Shown piece after piece: positions 26,144 to 38,934 of a DNA stretch of 64,000 nucleotides. The notes under the pieces were generated by a model, which was given only the letters and a program-made list of their open reading frames with translations, did not search any database and was not told the origin of the DNA. The position numbers were made by a program, and so were the translations under genes. This stretch comes from Lichenostomus cassidix. Its lineage: Eukaryota; Chordata; Aves; Passeriformes; Meliphagidae. The stretch lies in NCBI GenBank assembly GCA_008360975.2, contig CM039184.1, positions 37,993,797 through 38,057,796 on the forward strand, read 5' to 3'. Position 1 is the first letter of the stretch; the number at the start of each line of letters is the position of its first letter.

Positions 26144-27868
26144 TATTGTGTCCCAGAGGTATTTTCATATGCAGTCAACATGATTTTGTACTAAATGGGT
26201 TTGTTTCAACCTATTATCCTAATTTCTACAGCTTTGAATGTATGTGTGTATGCTTGCATGTGCTGTGTTTAGTTTTCTTGTGTATATAGGGGCATTAAGG
26301 GACAAAGTACCATATGCAAAGTATCGACTCTCTTTGAGGTTGTATTTGTAACTTTGAGGTTGCCGTTTGTGGTGCCATGCTTTCTATACAAATGCTTTAA
26401 ATCTTAAATTCAGTTTGTCCCATTCGTGTATAAAGATTTTGAGAGATTCTTATTTAGAGAGCTCTATTAAAGTTGTGGCCTTTGTCTCAGCCTTACTTCA
26501 AGCCAGCCTCAGGCCATAATTGTCTTTCTCCTTTTTGTTCCTCTCATCTGCAGCTGTGGTTCTTTTCTCTCCTCCATTCCATGCTAGATGAGTTGCACAC
26601 CTTCAGAATGACTTCTTCATGCAGTCAGCCTGCAATATAATGTAAAATAGTCATCTGTATATTAATGGTAGCAATGAATTTAAAAGTATAAATTCTGAAA
26701 CATTATATTTGCATCATTTTGTCCCCATATTTTTAGTTTTCTCCCGTTTCTCTTTCTATATTCTGTCGTGTCTTCTTGCAGTAACAAGAATTAATTCTTT
26801 CTTTATGTCTGAGTTTTTACAGTTTGTATTCCCACCCATGCCATCTCTGGGGCTGGAGCCTGGATGGCAACAGACTTGCTTACCTCCATGTTTTGTGCTT
26901 ATGACAAGACACATTCATTTCATGATGTGGTGACTATAACTAGGCAAAGCCTCTCATTTCTGCAAGTGATGTACAAATCACAGCCCCTGTACAGAGACCT
27001 TCATATGCACTGGTCTTGTCATGAGCCCCTTAAAGATCGGGGGATATGAGCACTGCCTGTCTCCTGTACTCCGCTCTACCCTGTGCAAAATCTTTTTTGG
27101 GAGAAATCTGACAGACTGCCTTTCTCCTGGAAAACCAGTACCTGACAATAACTGCTCAAATTGCATCTCAAATCACAAGATACTGCATTTGGTGTATCCC
27201 ATTAATCACAGCTTCTGGTGTCTCTAATTTACCAGAGGATTTCTTCAGGGGAAGGCTCTTCTCCCCTGATCCAGTTGGGGTGTCAGAACTAAAGGCACTT
27301 GCAACAATGGAGACAAAGATATTCCATGAACCATACAAACTCACTCAGCAGACAATGAATGTCAGCTATATGATGGTACCTTGGGGCTCATCTGACATGT
27401 GAGAAATTTGCTCTGGTCTCTTTCCTACCATGCATAGCTGCTGTAGCCACTGCTTTGCCTCGCTGAATGGCAGTAGTATTATTTTAGTATTTGCTCTTTA
27501 CTGTTAGTTCACTTTTTTCATTACGCTAGACTAAGGAATTGTTGTTGCTTATTACTTGCCTTTTTCTTTCTTTCCCCATTATTTATGAAATAATTTTCCA
27601 CTTCTCAATTTGTGAATTTTTACAATGTGCCTGTTAATTAAGGAAAGCAGGAAAACTAGATCAGTGCTGTAGGAAGAAAGCCTACCAACCAATGGTTTGG
27701 TATACTGTATGAAATCCTATAGCAGCACAATTCATTAACACTCTACCTTTTCAGTAGTGCTGTTTATTAGAGGTAGTACTACGTTAATTTCAATGATTAT
27801 GGTTTCTATGACTGGTGCAAAGCCTACAGATGTTCTGCCAATATAATCCCATAGAGGTGTCACAAATG

Positions 27869-28892
27869 TCAGCAGGTTTTGTTTAGAGAATTAAGCTGCA
27901 GAGAATTAGTTAGGATTAACCCTTTTTCTGTAGGGAGAGGGACTTCTGGGTCCAAAGCCATGAAAATATGAGGAGAGATTGTACAACTGCTGGAGATGGG
28001 TGCTTCAGCTCTCAAGAAAAAGATGAGCAATCTTGGGAGTGATGCTGGCAGGAGGCAATAGCTAAGCCAAGAACCTTCAAGGATTTCATTAACTGAATGT
28101 GGTGAATTGAACAAAGCAACTTTTAGCACAATCTCAATTTGAAGTTTTGTCAGTGCCTTGAGATGGAAAAAATCAGCATTCAGTAGCAGATTGAAAGGTA
28201 AATTGATTTAAGCTCTGTACTTCAGAAGTGAAATGTTACAGCAGTCAGGATCAGGATGGCCTCAAATTAGATATTTCTGCAGGCAAGTCCAAGTTCTGAA
28301 CTATCCATGCAAGTTTTAATTCTGGTACCTTTAAGAATCACCTTGCTCTCTTCAGCCCACCACTCAATTGTTGTAAGTTTGCATCCACTATAGTTATTTA
28401 CCCACGAGGGCCTTTGCTCTGCTTCAAGGCTACCCTGAGGCATCCTGATTCCTACCCATGTCATGGTACCATAAAGCAGCTTCAAAGTGCGAAGCCTTGA
28501 GGCTTCCTGGAGCACAGCAGAATGAGCTCTAGCTGGCTGAATAAAAAACTCTGCAAATTTCCCAAATTTTGGTGCCTTGGGCAGAACACCCTGTTTATTT
28601 TTCTGTTATTCCCCTTCAAGGTTGGCTTTGAAGGAACCAATGCTATGCCAGGCATCAGCTACAAGGAACAATGGTACTACATGTCTTGCCAGATCTGAAG
28701 ATTTTTTAAGTGCTGAGAGGATTGATCTTGAGCTTGATGTTTCAAGGGCTGAGCATGTGCATAAATCAGTGAAAGCATTTGTAATTGAGACAGTAAGAGC
28801 AATTTGGAATGACACTCCTTTAATACCAATTGAATGAGAGGCAGTAGGTATATATTTTGTTTACCTACACCAATGACCAACAGGCAGACCAT
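27869..28892. other. Unassigned GC-elevated stretch with opposed open frames
   Basis: Base composition is less AT-rich here, and open frames of 60-86 codons lie on both strands. On the minus strand, 28815-28609 and 28605-28267 share one reading frame, interrupted by a stop at 28606-28608. A further open piece (28129-27869) is in another frame. On the plus strand 28577-28837 is open. I cannot match any of these to a protein family. It could be a decayed retrocopy, an old repeat, or chance in a GC-richer patch. It is listed because it is the longest such anomaly outside the recognised retroelements. Confidence 0.3.
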
Positions 28893-30460
28893 AGTACCTG
28901 AAGCATAATTTTTTAGTTTTTCTTTTTGAACCTGAACAATTTGATATTAAAGACATTCTAAAGTAGCCAAAATATAGGACATCAAAAGCCAAAACAACAA
29001 AAAAAATCCCCATCTACCTGATTGCACGTTGCAATATGTGAGGCTAAAATATCTGCACATTGCTATAACTACAGTAAACTCATTATTGGAATGACAATGA
29101 AGTTAATTAAAAATTATTTGCAGGCATATTCTCGCTACAGAATTACAGAATTCATCATAAGCAGTAAAATCCAGCTAAGAAACAGTACATATTTGGATAG
29201 CTAGTCCATCTTGAGTCTATGTTTAATTACATTGTTGACTCGAACTTGGAAGTGCAAACTGAAGAACTGACATACCCCTAAGCTGATTAAATTGCTAACA
29301 GCCACTAAAACATGTTCCATGGCCATGCCACTCCTGCCTGCAGCTTCTTGCTTCTCTTAGACTGACTTAGGCTGCATCCATTTTAGCCGAATGAGTGAGT
29401 CAAATCAACACAAAGAGGAAGGAACCAAACAATGGAAGGAAGGGAAAGAAAGGGGAGGAGGAATAGTTTTAATTGTTTTAAATTCCTGAACTGTTTCTAG
29501 TTCAGGAAGGATCTGGTGCTGATGCAGAGGAGGGAAGCATATGGGAACAATCTGAGCTTGTGAGCTTGCTTTTTGAGTAACAGCTTGCATGTACCAGCAT
29601 GGCTGTAGTATGAATTGTATTTGAGTTTGTTTTAACTTCATTATGCTTACAGCGTAGCCATGATGCTGGCTGCAGTAGACACATGCAGATACACTTGGGA
29701 AAAAGATCAGATTTAAATTCAGTTCATTTTCCACTGCTTTTTTAAAGGGCCCACTTCTTTTACTAGATAGTGACTTGAGTTGACAGCACACTCCAGGTCT
29801 ACATTTACAATGCTTAACGCACATTTATTCTTCATTCCTGCTTCCCTGAAAAAGGAAATATATTTTGCCTTTATCACTAAGCACTATGACACTGATATAC
29901 CCAGAAAGAACGTGAATTTTCTTCTGTGTATTACTAAGTCTGCAGGCAAAGGATTTTGTTCCATTCCAAGTAAATGGTGCATGGGGTTGTATAGCACAAA
30001 CAGCAACCTTGAGTGCTATTTGATATCACAGCGAAAGATTTCTTGAGAGTACAAGAAATCTTATAAATTATCTCCTGTACGTTGCTAGTACTGGATTCCC
30101 TGCTAAGCCAGAGTAAACACAAAGGATGTAAAAACAACTGAAGAAGAGACTTCAGTTTGGAATCCAACTATAGCATTTCATCAGAATCCCAGTTTACTTT
30201 GAACATTAAGGACCTCAGTAGGTAAATGTACAATCTGTAAACTGAAACCTAATCAATGAAAAATTGGGGTTAAGGAGCATGAATTCTTTATCTGCATTTT
30301 TAGATGAAGAAAACAGCAGAGAATGAATGCCACATTTCAGATATTCAAGAAAAAATACATCTTATTCTCATCCCATTTCCTTGAACATGATATTAATAGT
30401 CAAGGCTTTGTCCTAAATAATATTGCAAAACTGGTCCTATGTTTTTTTCCAGAACTCTTT
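28893..30460. other. Non-coding stretch with a 139-codon open frame of no known family
   Basis: The minus strand is open from 29824 to 29405 (139 codons), the longest open frame in the window. The predicted protein has many Cys and Gln and no motif I recognise, no splice context and no composition shift. Its C-terminal end is encoded by a purine-rich tract. I take it as chance and do not call a gene. Confidence 0.5.
29434..29463. repeat. 30-nt pure purine tract
   Basis: Only A and G occur for 30 bases (GGAAGGAAGGG... to GGAGGAGGAA). Such tracts can form triplex structures. No function is inferred. Confidence 0.75.
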
Positions 30461-30518
30461 GTCATCTAAAGCTTCTATGGACTTTGTCTCTAACCTAAAT
30501 TATTCTTATGATTCTATG
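30461..30518 (+). mobile_element. Possible CR1 3' tail
   Basis: GTCATCTAAAG, TCTCTAACCTAAATTATTC and ATGATTCTATG occur in the order of a forward CR1 3' end (GATCTAAAGGTCCCTTCCAACC...ATTCTATGATTCTATG). Only about 58 bp match and upstream CR1 sequence is not recognisable, so this is a weak call. Confidence 0.4.
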
Positions 30519-32028
30519 CATGTTTAACACTCTTGAAATCAGGTCCATAATAGCTGCATCTTTCTGAACTGCTGGTATTATTTTAGAAATCCTTTTAGAG
30601 AGATTGTCTATAAGGAAATTACAAATTCAGACACTTCCCTGAGAAAAATGTCACCAATTATGTTTCTTTCTCAGTCTGTATTAAAAATCATAGCAATATT
30701 TTTATTTCCTGCATTCTGTATACACACATGTATATAAATATATACAAAGATGCAAGACTCAAGCTGTGCAAATAATGGATTTTTAGTCTACCTCCCAAAC
30801 AATGTAAAAGACCCAAAGAACCCTCAAATGATTTATTCTTACTAAGTCTGATTTTTCTTTCAAAATCCATCATGAAGGGATGAGTTGAAAAATGGTCTTC
30901 TATGGAAAGAAGCCTCTTTTAAATTAAAAAGTAACATATGTGAGGGAGTGTTGGTTTTCTAATTTAGAGAAGATGGATGGTATTTTTTAAAGTAACAGAA
31001 CTGAAGGTTTTAAAAATGAGAAAAATGCAATTACATATAATCAGTTTTAATGAAGTAAATAATTGTGGAAAAACCCTCAACTGTTGTACATTGTTACAGA
31101 GAAAGGAATAACAGCTGAAATAGCTTTATCAAGAGTAATTCATACTAAACCATATGATGTTGAATTTGTTTCAGAATAATGGGCTTTTTGGATTCACACA
31201 TGATGGTGGATGTCACGTATATTAAATTTATTAAAGTAGTTGATAACTGTCTCAGATGAGATTCTTGTAAGCAAGCTAGGAGATGGTAGTTTAGATAAAA
31301 CCAAGGTAAGGTAAGTGCAAAACTGTTTGGGAAAGAGGGTGTTTTTGGAAAGGTTAGATAGTACCTGCCTTCTAGTTTGATAGTATCTGCTCTTAGAAGG
31401 GATGTAGGTTACCAGATTGACTTTTTATAATCCCTTCTGGTCCAATTTTCTGTTTGTGTATAGTTCTGTCACACATACAGTGATGACATTTATAATACAA
31501 AAAAACTCTATAAAGACATATTCAAATGACTAAAAATATTCCAGTATTCTCAGGTAGCTCAAGAGAATGGAAAGTTAAATTTTCATTCCAGTTCTAAAAT
31601 TAAATCCAGCCACAGTTAATAAAATTGTAACTTCCCTTCACCTTCCACCTGTGCTGTAATTAGGTTCACTGGCTGTTACTGCAGTAGATTTTTCTCTGTA
31701 AGGCTTACACTGTGGAAAGGTAGGTCAAACATCACCAAATTCAAGGGAAAAAACAAACCAGCAGACTGAGTAGAAAATTTTATTACCTTTCCATGTCACC
31801 AAGAATTTCACCAGCCTTTTTTCATAAGGTGTTATTTTTTTGTATCACATTAGGAAAAGGAAAGATGTGCATTGCATAGCATTTATTTTTAATTCAGAAA
31901 AATATTAATTTATCTCATTCATTATTCAGCATGTGTTTTTACTAATTTTATTTCATCTTTCATGGTTTTTCAAAGTATTTAAATTTTTTATTGATGCCAT
32001 ACCTTATAAATACTGAATTGACGCCTTA

Positions 32029-32075
32029 AGATATATCTATACATATATATAGATAGATATAGAAATATATATATC
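32029..32075. repeat. AT/AGAT microsatellite with partial dyad symmetry
   Basis: The sequence alternates ATATATCTAT, ATATATAGATAGATATAG and ATATATATCT, so its halves can fold back. It is a simple repeat. Confidence 0.7.
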
Positions 32076-32131
32076 TTTGTAATCTGTAGTCCTGACCATG
32101 ATAGAAGCATCAAAACCAGTAAACTATATTT

Positions 32132-32150
32132 AAAAAAAAAAAAAAAAAAA
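32132..32150. repeat. A19 homopolymer
   Basis: This is the longest A run in the window. It could be a retrocopy tail, but nothing recognisable lies upstream. Confidence 0.85.
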
Positions 32151-35100
32151 GCAAAAACAATTACTTGCTTATAAATCTGCATGATGTCATGGCTGGTGTG
32201 CTGCACCTTTTGGCTTCTGTCTCACTTCCCTCACTTGTCTGGAAAACATTAAAAAGAAATCTAGATGAGCACTGATGTTTAATTTCCCCATGCTAAGTTT
32301 CAGATTTCTTCACAAAGAGGTTCAGCTGCTGAGAGTAAGAAGGAAATATTAGATTTTTGATTGTCTGTTCCAAGCACCAGAGGGCCAGGATTCCACTAAG
32401 TGACCTTTCGAACCTTCCTCACACAAAAAGTGTTCAAGCTCTCCCTTGCGGCTGAAATGCACTTTGCACTACGCTTGGAGTTTATTTTCAGGAATTTAAT
32501 AGAGCAGGTGCCAGACACGGGCTTGTTTTACAGATCTATTTTATTTCAAATTCATTTGTCCAGTTATGGTTGAGTATCTCTTTCTTTACATGAGCTGGTA
32601 GAAGTTCCTGCATGCTTTCATCAGCCGTTTGATGATTTGCGCTTCTGATTCCAAAGCTGGAATCTTACAAGCTGTTTCTGAAAGGACAATGTACCTACCT
32701 GCAGTGTAATCTCTAGGTGCTTATCCTTAATAATCGCTGCTTTCTTTATCAATGTCTTAACATTTTCACCTCTTTGATTCCCAAGTTTTGTACCAAGTAT
32801 TCTCACACCTTTTTTTATTGGTTCCAATTCCCCTCAAAACAGTTTTAATATTCTTTAAATTATGATTTTCTGTACTAGAGATGGAGATCCAGAATCCAAT
32901 TATCTGATTCTTACATGGAATAAAATATTTAGGACACATTTTATAGTAGTAGTACATGTTTTCCCAATGTTTTCCAAATAAATAAACTAATTACTTTTAC
33001 AGTTTCTTGTTTATTTAACTACTGCTGCTCTTTGACATCTCTAAATCCAACATAAGAATTAACCCTGAAAACTTGGAATCATGGAAAATATTCCTTTGTT
33101 GCTAACTATGTGTCATTAGTCAACAAAAATTGATGATTTTTCAGTGGTGGCTTTTCAAACTAAAAGGCGATGACTAAATCTGTCAGCAAAATGTCAGAGG
33201 CTCTTTAATGTCCTGTGAAATTGTTTAATTCCATCCTACGAGCAGTTCAAATTAAAATATATCTAAATATATAAGTGGTAATTTTATATATTATAGATAT
33301 ACTTAAAATTTTACATATAATTTTAAATCAACCCACCCTTGTAAGTACGTTTATATTATTCCTCTGTTATTGCTCCTTTTTTTCACTTGAAGGAAACAGC
33401 ACTTCTGACTGCCAGCTGAATCGGGTGAAAACATATGTCTTGAAGTCTGTGTAATCTATCAACATATTTGATTCTCTTAACCAACAACAGTCGTATGTCT
33501 TGTAAGTGTAATATATTTAATTTGTATCACTAAAGAGGAGCACTGCTGTTTTTGAGAGGAGGAGTGAACCTTGAAGCTGTGCATACAATCCATGCAGGGG
33601 TCTAGAATCAGAAAATAACCTCACATCTTTCTAATTAAGAAACCCTTTCTGCTTGTAAATGGTGTTTGATTCTTGCCAAAAGGCACTATTAATGTGTTAG
33701 TACGCAGTGCACTTAGATTCCTGTATTTGAAAACACTTTGTACTTGGAGTACTATTTTAATTTTATTGTCACCATTGTTGTGCAAGATTTTCTGCCTTTC
33801 AATAGCACATTTGCTGAGTTGTCATTCCTTGTGGCCCATAAATTCCAAATTTTTGTGTCCATATCCAGTGATGCATTCTTCTCCCCCAGCTTTGTTAACC
33901 TCTCCCTAGGTCTGAGATAACACCTGGACAACAGAACCACCTTTATCTTATCTCAAGTTCCTGCAGCAGTGGCTTAACTTTTAGTCCAAGTTTCAGATCA
34001 TATTTGGGGTGGAGGGCACTTCAGTGGTCATTGGTGGTCGCAGCCAGATCTCACCTCTGCCAGTCCTGAAGTCAGTGCCATCCTATCTCTCTGTTCTGTG
34101 CTTATCTCACAGCAAAGTCTTTCTGTGGCCTTAGCAGTGTTTGAGACTGGCAGCTGTGTTCTTTAGTCCTCACAGTAGGCTGGGCTAAACATGTGTAGGT
34201 TGTACAAATCAAACTGCTTAAAAGCAGAATTCTGAAATGCCTGAATGAACTGCTATTGTATGTTCTTTTACCTTAATTAAAAATTGACAAAGCCTTTGTG
34301 AGCTATTTAGGCTGTTGGTAATAGGTATACAGGGGCATTAGTGTGAAATGAGGAAGTTTGCTATACTCAAGCCTAATAAACAATATGAAGCACATATTCA
34401 GATGGCTTCATCTGTTCGCATAGGTAATAGAGTTTGATGTCCATGGAAGAGGGTTTCAGGTATCTAACAAGGATCTAGGAAACTGCAGTGAAACTGCTGT
34501 GCAAATATGGAAAATGAGATTTCATACAAACTGAAACTGGGTTCTGCTGGATCCCAGATTTCATTGGATTAACAGGCTGTCTTTTTTTCCCTGAGAAGTG
34601 CCCTGTACGGCAAGAGAATATTTTCGGAGCATCTAAATCTCAAAGGTTAAACATAATATTTTTGTACTCCTCCTACATAACACATAAGAAGGATAGCTCT
34701 TTCTAATAAAGAGCTTCTACCCTAAGAAATTTGTCATGCATAACATAATATGGAAAGAAATACTGCATTTCCTCTGATAAAGTATTCTGAAAGCTTTCTG
34801 AACGTATTGTTGCATTTTAAGTTAATTAAGTCTGTTCTGCCATTAGGAAAACTATGATATGAGTGAAAAACGTTCTACAAAAATGAATATATATATAGTG
34901 CCAAGTCTAGCATGAACATTGTACTCTTACTAAAAGATTTTATCACCATAATAAACTTACTTCAATTTCTAATGTTTTCTAATGTCTACTACTCTTGATA
35001 TTATTGCAAAATAGCAAAGGGTTAGTTTGCTTGTAGTTTCTTTATCATTAAAACTCTCACCCCTACTTAATCACTTCTTTCCCTACTAAACACTGAAATC

Positions 35101-35814
35101 TGTGAAAGGTAAAAGTAAATCTCTGATGAGTGACCCTGATTTTACTGGGACAGATATAATGAGATATCTTGGCTTATTTTTTAACGTCACATAGCTGCTT
35201 TTGATTTCTGCTGTGGCATTTTCATTAAACTTTCTTTGTTGTTAGAGCTGGTGAAGAATATAAAAATAAGGAGAAGATATGATATCCAGCTGTGCAGGCA
35301 GAGGATCAGTTAATCATTCAGGGAGGTTCTTTACGTCATTGTGGATTTTCATGTCCAAAAACTAAGTTTATACATACAACATAGTAATATAAAGCTTATG
35401 CATTGAGAGTCCTATTGAAGCCTTTTAATTTTCAGGGCAGGGCATCAAATTATCCCCTTTCCTTGTGTGTGCAGGAAAAAAGGTAAGTAAGGTGTATTTT
35501 TCTCTGTTCCTAAAACTAGAGTGGTCTGCTTAGGGATTGACATTACAGTGAGAAACAGGGTATAAAGGGAGGGCACTAGACATGCACTGCATATTTGAGG
35601 TCTCTTAGTCCTGCTGAGAAATTAGAAGTGTACCCTTACAGACACTAAATAGTGCATGGTACTCAATAACAATTTAAAGTGAGTAACACAGCTGTACCCT
35701 GGGGGAAAAAAACCATAGATTCTGTACCCGAGGCCTATATGCCCTTTCCACAGTGCACTTCACTGTGTGTTTTGTCTTTTTTTATACTGTCCTGTTGGGT
35801 AGTTCAAGACCAAA

Positions 35815-35930
35815 TAAGATTCCCCCTTATCTTTCTTTCCCTAAGGCGAAACAATCCCAGTTCTGTCAGCCTCTCTTTGTACACTGTGCTCCAGCCACAT
35901 AATCATCCTGGTGCTTCGCTGCTGGACTTA
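35815..35930 (-). mobile_element. CR1 LINE fragment, about 115 bp
   Basis: In reverse orientation the series TAAGATTCCCCC, CTAAGGCGAAACAATCCCAG, TCTGTCAGCCTCTC, GTGCTCCAGCC, ATAATCATCCTGGTG and CTGCTGGACTT follows the CR1 landmarks CCAGGCTGAACAGCCCCAG, TCTCTCAGCC, GTGCTCCAGCC, TGATCATC and GCTGGACT. Both ends are lost. The plus-strand open frame across it (35679-35990, 103 codons) is antisense to the element and is not a gene. Confidence 0.75.
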
Positions 35931-37856
35931 CAGAAGGAAATCAAAACTCCCAGTAGAAAGCAAAAAAATAGAAAATCTTTCTGTAGGTAACACAATAAGA
36001 AACATTTACCATTGTACCTTGGGGCAAATGGAATTACCAGTTGAATGTCTGAAGGTGTTTTTCCTAAAACCTCAGAAATTTGAATAGATGTGAATTATGA
36101 TTACCTTAATAAAATCTGAACAAATTGACTAAATCTTACATTTTCTTCTTCTTAATTAAGCAATTTTTATGTAGAGTTAATTTTTTTCAAATTTCAGATT
36201 GTAATGGACTATTTAAATAAAGCCCATTCTAAGTGATGCAAAGCACTGTGTCTTCCTCATGAGTAAAAAGACATTATCATTCTCTGTTTGCCACATGATT
36301 TCAGTGTCTCTGAGAGATGTAGCAGTGAAAGGAACAGTGAGTACAGCAAGAAGAGTGCATACAGTGTTATCTTCACATATAGGACATGTAACGAGGAGAA
36401 CTTGTAGTTATTCATGATGATGTTTCTTAACATTTTGAACCCAAAAATCCATGGCGTTTAACAAATGCAGAGCTTTTGAAAGCAATGAATCAGCAAGAAT
36501 ATGTTTGTGTTTACAGTCTTGGTTTTACCTAAGTCTGAATCAATCCATTGTGAAAAATAGCGCTAGCAAGCTTTTTCTTAAATATTTTGGTATGTTCACT
36601 GCTTTTGTCTTAAATTTATTTTCCTTTGTGTTCTTTGCATAGATTAATCAATACAATTGTATTAATGGGTATGCCTATCCTTGAACACTCAGCATATTTT
36701 AGTCAAAATCATTCAATTTATTGAAACCAAAGAAGGGGGAGGGGACGAGGGTATGGGTTAGACTCCTGGATTGTTGCCTAATAAAGTGTCATAATGTGAT
36801 CAGTTTGTTGAAAGTAGAAATTAATATAGTTGATTCTGATTCATGAGTTGAGCTTAGTATTTTCCTCTGGAAAGGGATCAAAAAAATCCACAAACAAGCA
36901 AGGTTCTAGACAAATGGATATTGAACTGAATGAAAAGTGGTTGCAGTTAGGCTTCATCTGCAAGTTTGTGAAGTTTAATAATCTTCTGCCTTTTTATTTG
37001 TACACTTTTTATCCAATGTTAATAAGCACATAATAGCTAAAAGCAGCATTGCAAGCTGGTGGAGTTCATATTTAGAAGTAACTTAGTGATTACTATCAGA
37101 ATTATAATTTCTTCTTAGATACCCACAGGAACCTAATGAATAGAAGCATCTCAGAGGGGACATAGTTTAGGTTTCTTTATTGATTTTCACCTTTATCAAC
37201 ATTCTAATGCTTATAAACTGAAGTAAGTCTCGCACACCTCAAAGAGACTGCTCTCCACCTTCTAAGGGTGATTATTTCTTATTTGAGCCTTCTATTTTTA
37301 TATTATCAATCTTTCCATCTGAATGAAGATCAGCATGTAGGCTTGGTTTTGAATAATTTAAAAACAGCTACTGTTAATATTAACAAAATAATCTGTCTTG
37401 ATCGCCTTTAAGGTAACTTGAAACTTACTTTTAATATTAACTGAAATCCTAACAGAATTGTAAGCGTTCAGATTAATTCTATAAACACTGATTTCTTTCC
37501 AACAGCATTTGACTATTTGAACTGAGCCTTTAATTCGAGATGGTAGTTTAGATTTAGAATCATTAAAAAAAGTCTTATATGTTTAAAAGATTCAATTTGA
37601 TGATAAATAATCATCACCTGTCATCCAAACTAGTTGTTTTATATAAAATTAATACATGTTGTGCTAATTTTAAAATAGTAATGATATGAAAAGTTCTTTT
37701 TTAATAATTGGGATTCAGCCCCCAGTCTTGCCAAGAAAGATGCATGTTTTTCTTCGGATGGTTATAGTATATCACCTCATAATTCAAGAGCAATTGATGA
37801 ATATTTGTCTTTACACAAATAAATACTATTTCGTGAGTAACTCTGAATGTTGGCAG
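35931..37856. other. AT-rich non-coding stretch, no gene seen
   Basis: Nothing beyond ordinary AT-rich sequence and a short G-rich stretch near 36734-36751 was seen. It ends at the target duplication of the next LTR. Confidence 0.6.
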
Positions 37857-37861
37857 GTAAT
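37857..37861. repeat. Left target-site duplication GTAAT
   Basis: It lies directly before the LTR and is identical to 38419-38423. Together they fix both ends of the insertion. Confidence 0.75.
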
Positions 37862-38418
37862 TGTCTTTGTTGCATCCCAGGAAGTAGCCAAACACAGTCA
37901 CTCACTCACTCCCTCACCAGCAGGATCAGAGAGAAAACTCAAAGGGTAAAAGCCAGAGAAGTCGTTGGTTGAGGTAAAGACTGTTTAACAGGAAAAGCAA
38001 AAGCCACAAACACAAAGCAAAACAAGGAATTAATTCCATGCTTCCCATGGGTATGCAGGGCTTCAGCCATCTCCAGGAGAGCAGGGCTCCATCACATGCA
38101 ACATCTACATGGGAAGACAAATGGTGTCACTGTATATGTCACTCCAGCTTATATACTGAGCATGATGCCATATAGTCTGGAATATCCCTTTAGTCAGTTT
38201 GGGTCACCTGTTCCGGCTGTGTCTCCTCCCAGCCTTCCATGAGCCCCCAGCCTTCTCACCAGCATGGCAGTAAGAAAAGCCTTGGCTCTGTGTAAGCCCT
38301 GCTCAACAGTAACACAAACATCTCTGTTATCAGCCCTGTATTCAGCACAAACCTAAACCACAGCCCCTTACCAGCCCCTGTGAGGGGAATTAACTGCACC
38401 CCGGCGAAAACTAACATA
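37862..38418 (-). mobile_element. Solo LTR, ERVL-like, 557 bp, with 5-bp target duplication
   Basis: The block is bounded by identical GTAAT at 37857-37861 and 38419-38423. Read on the minus strand it opens with a mutated TGTGCTGGTTTT-type start. It has a TATA-like element (TATATAAG, minus strand, around 38149-38156) followed downstream by the CTTGTTTTGCTTTG region, and ends near a TTAAAC-type polyadenylation remnant and a TGGGATGCAACAAAGACA end. These match my memory of a common avian LTR. A 5-bp duplication fits ERVL-type integrases. No internal retroviral sequence is present, so it is a solo LTR formed by LTR-LTR recombination. It has diverged noticeably and is not recent. Confidence 0.82.
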
Positions 38419-38423
38419 GTAAT
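38419..38423. repeat. Right target-site duplication GTAAT
   Basis: It directly follows the LTR end AACATA, which replaces the usual CACA end of this family, and is identical to the left flank. Confidence 0.75.
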
Positions 38424-38503
38424 GAATCTTCTTTGTATTTTTCCATAACTTTGGTCTCTTGAAGTTTATACTTTTGCTTCATGATTATTCTTGATTTTGT
38501 GTA

Positions 38504-38934
38504 GTAGAATGATAGTATCTTGGAAGTGATGTAAAAGATCATCCAGTTCCAACGCCTTGCCATGGACAGGGAAACCTTCTACTAGACCAGGCTGCTCAAA
38601 GCCTTATCCAGCTTGGCCTTGGACACTTCTAGGGACAGGGGGGCATCCATGACTTCCTGGGCAACCTGTTTCTGTGCCTCACCACCTTCACAATTAAGAA
38701 TTTCTTCTTTATATCTGATCTAAATCTGTTCACAGTTTAATGCCATAAGCCTTTTTTCTATCATAATATATCCTTGTAAATAGACTGTCTCCATCTTTCT
38801 TGTAGGCTCCCTTCAGGTACTGGAAGGTCACAGTTACGTCACCATCTTTGTAATCACCTTATCATCTTGGTGGCCATCCTTTGGGCTTGCTCCAACAGGT
38901 CAATGTCCTTCCTTTGTTGAGGGTCCCAGATGCA
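38504..38934 (-). mobile_element. CR1 LINE 3' portion with internal deletion
   Basis: Reverse-oriented CR1 landmarks appear in order: GATCATCCAGTTCCAAC, CCTTCTACTAGACCAGGCTG, GGCCTTGGACACTTC, GGGCAACCTGTTTC, GCCTCACCACCTTCAC, CTTGTAGGCTCCCTTCAGG and GCTCCAACAGG. Around 38840-38860 the element jumps from the GGTCACAGTTACGTCACC segment straight to ATCATCTTGGTGGCC, so roughly the segment with the usual CTTCTCCAGGCTGAAC is missing. It is a different subfamily from the copy at 19412. It lies 80 bp from the solo LTR. Confidence 0.88.

Larger units (their letters stand above)
20054..27868. other. AT-rich non-coding stretch, no gene seen
   Basis: Nothing gene-like was recognised. It contains a T/G-rich tract (23127-23222), a somewhat GC-richer unassigned patch (about 23400-23640), an A/C-rich tract (25459-25507) and a compound microsatellite (26109-26143). 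The remainder is ordinary AT-rich sequence with frequent stops in all frames. Confidence 0.6.
30519..35814. other. AT-rich non-coding stretch, no gene seen
   Basis: No gene was recognised. It holds an AT-rich partial palindrome and A19 run (32029-32150) and a somewhat GC-richer unassigned patch near 34010-34180. All open frames are under 80 codons. Confidence 0.6.
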
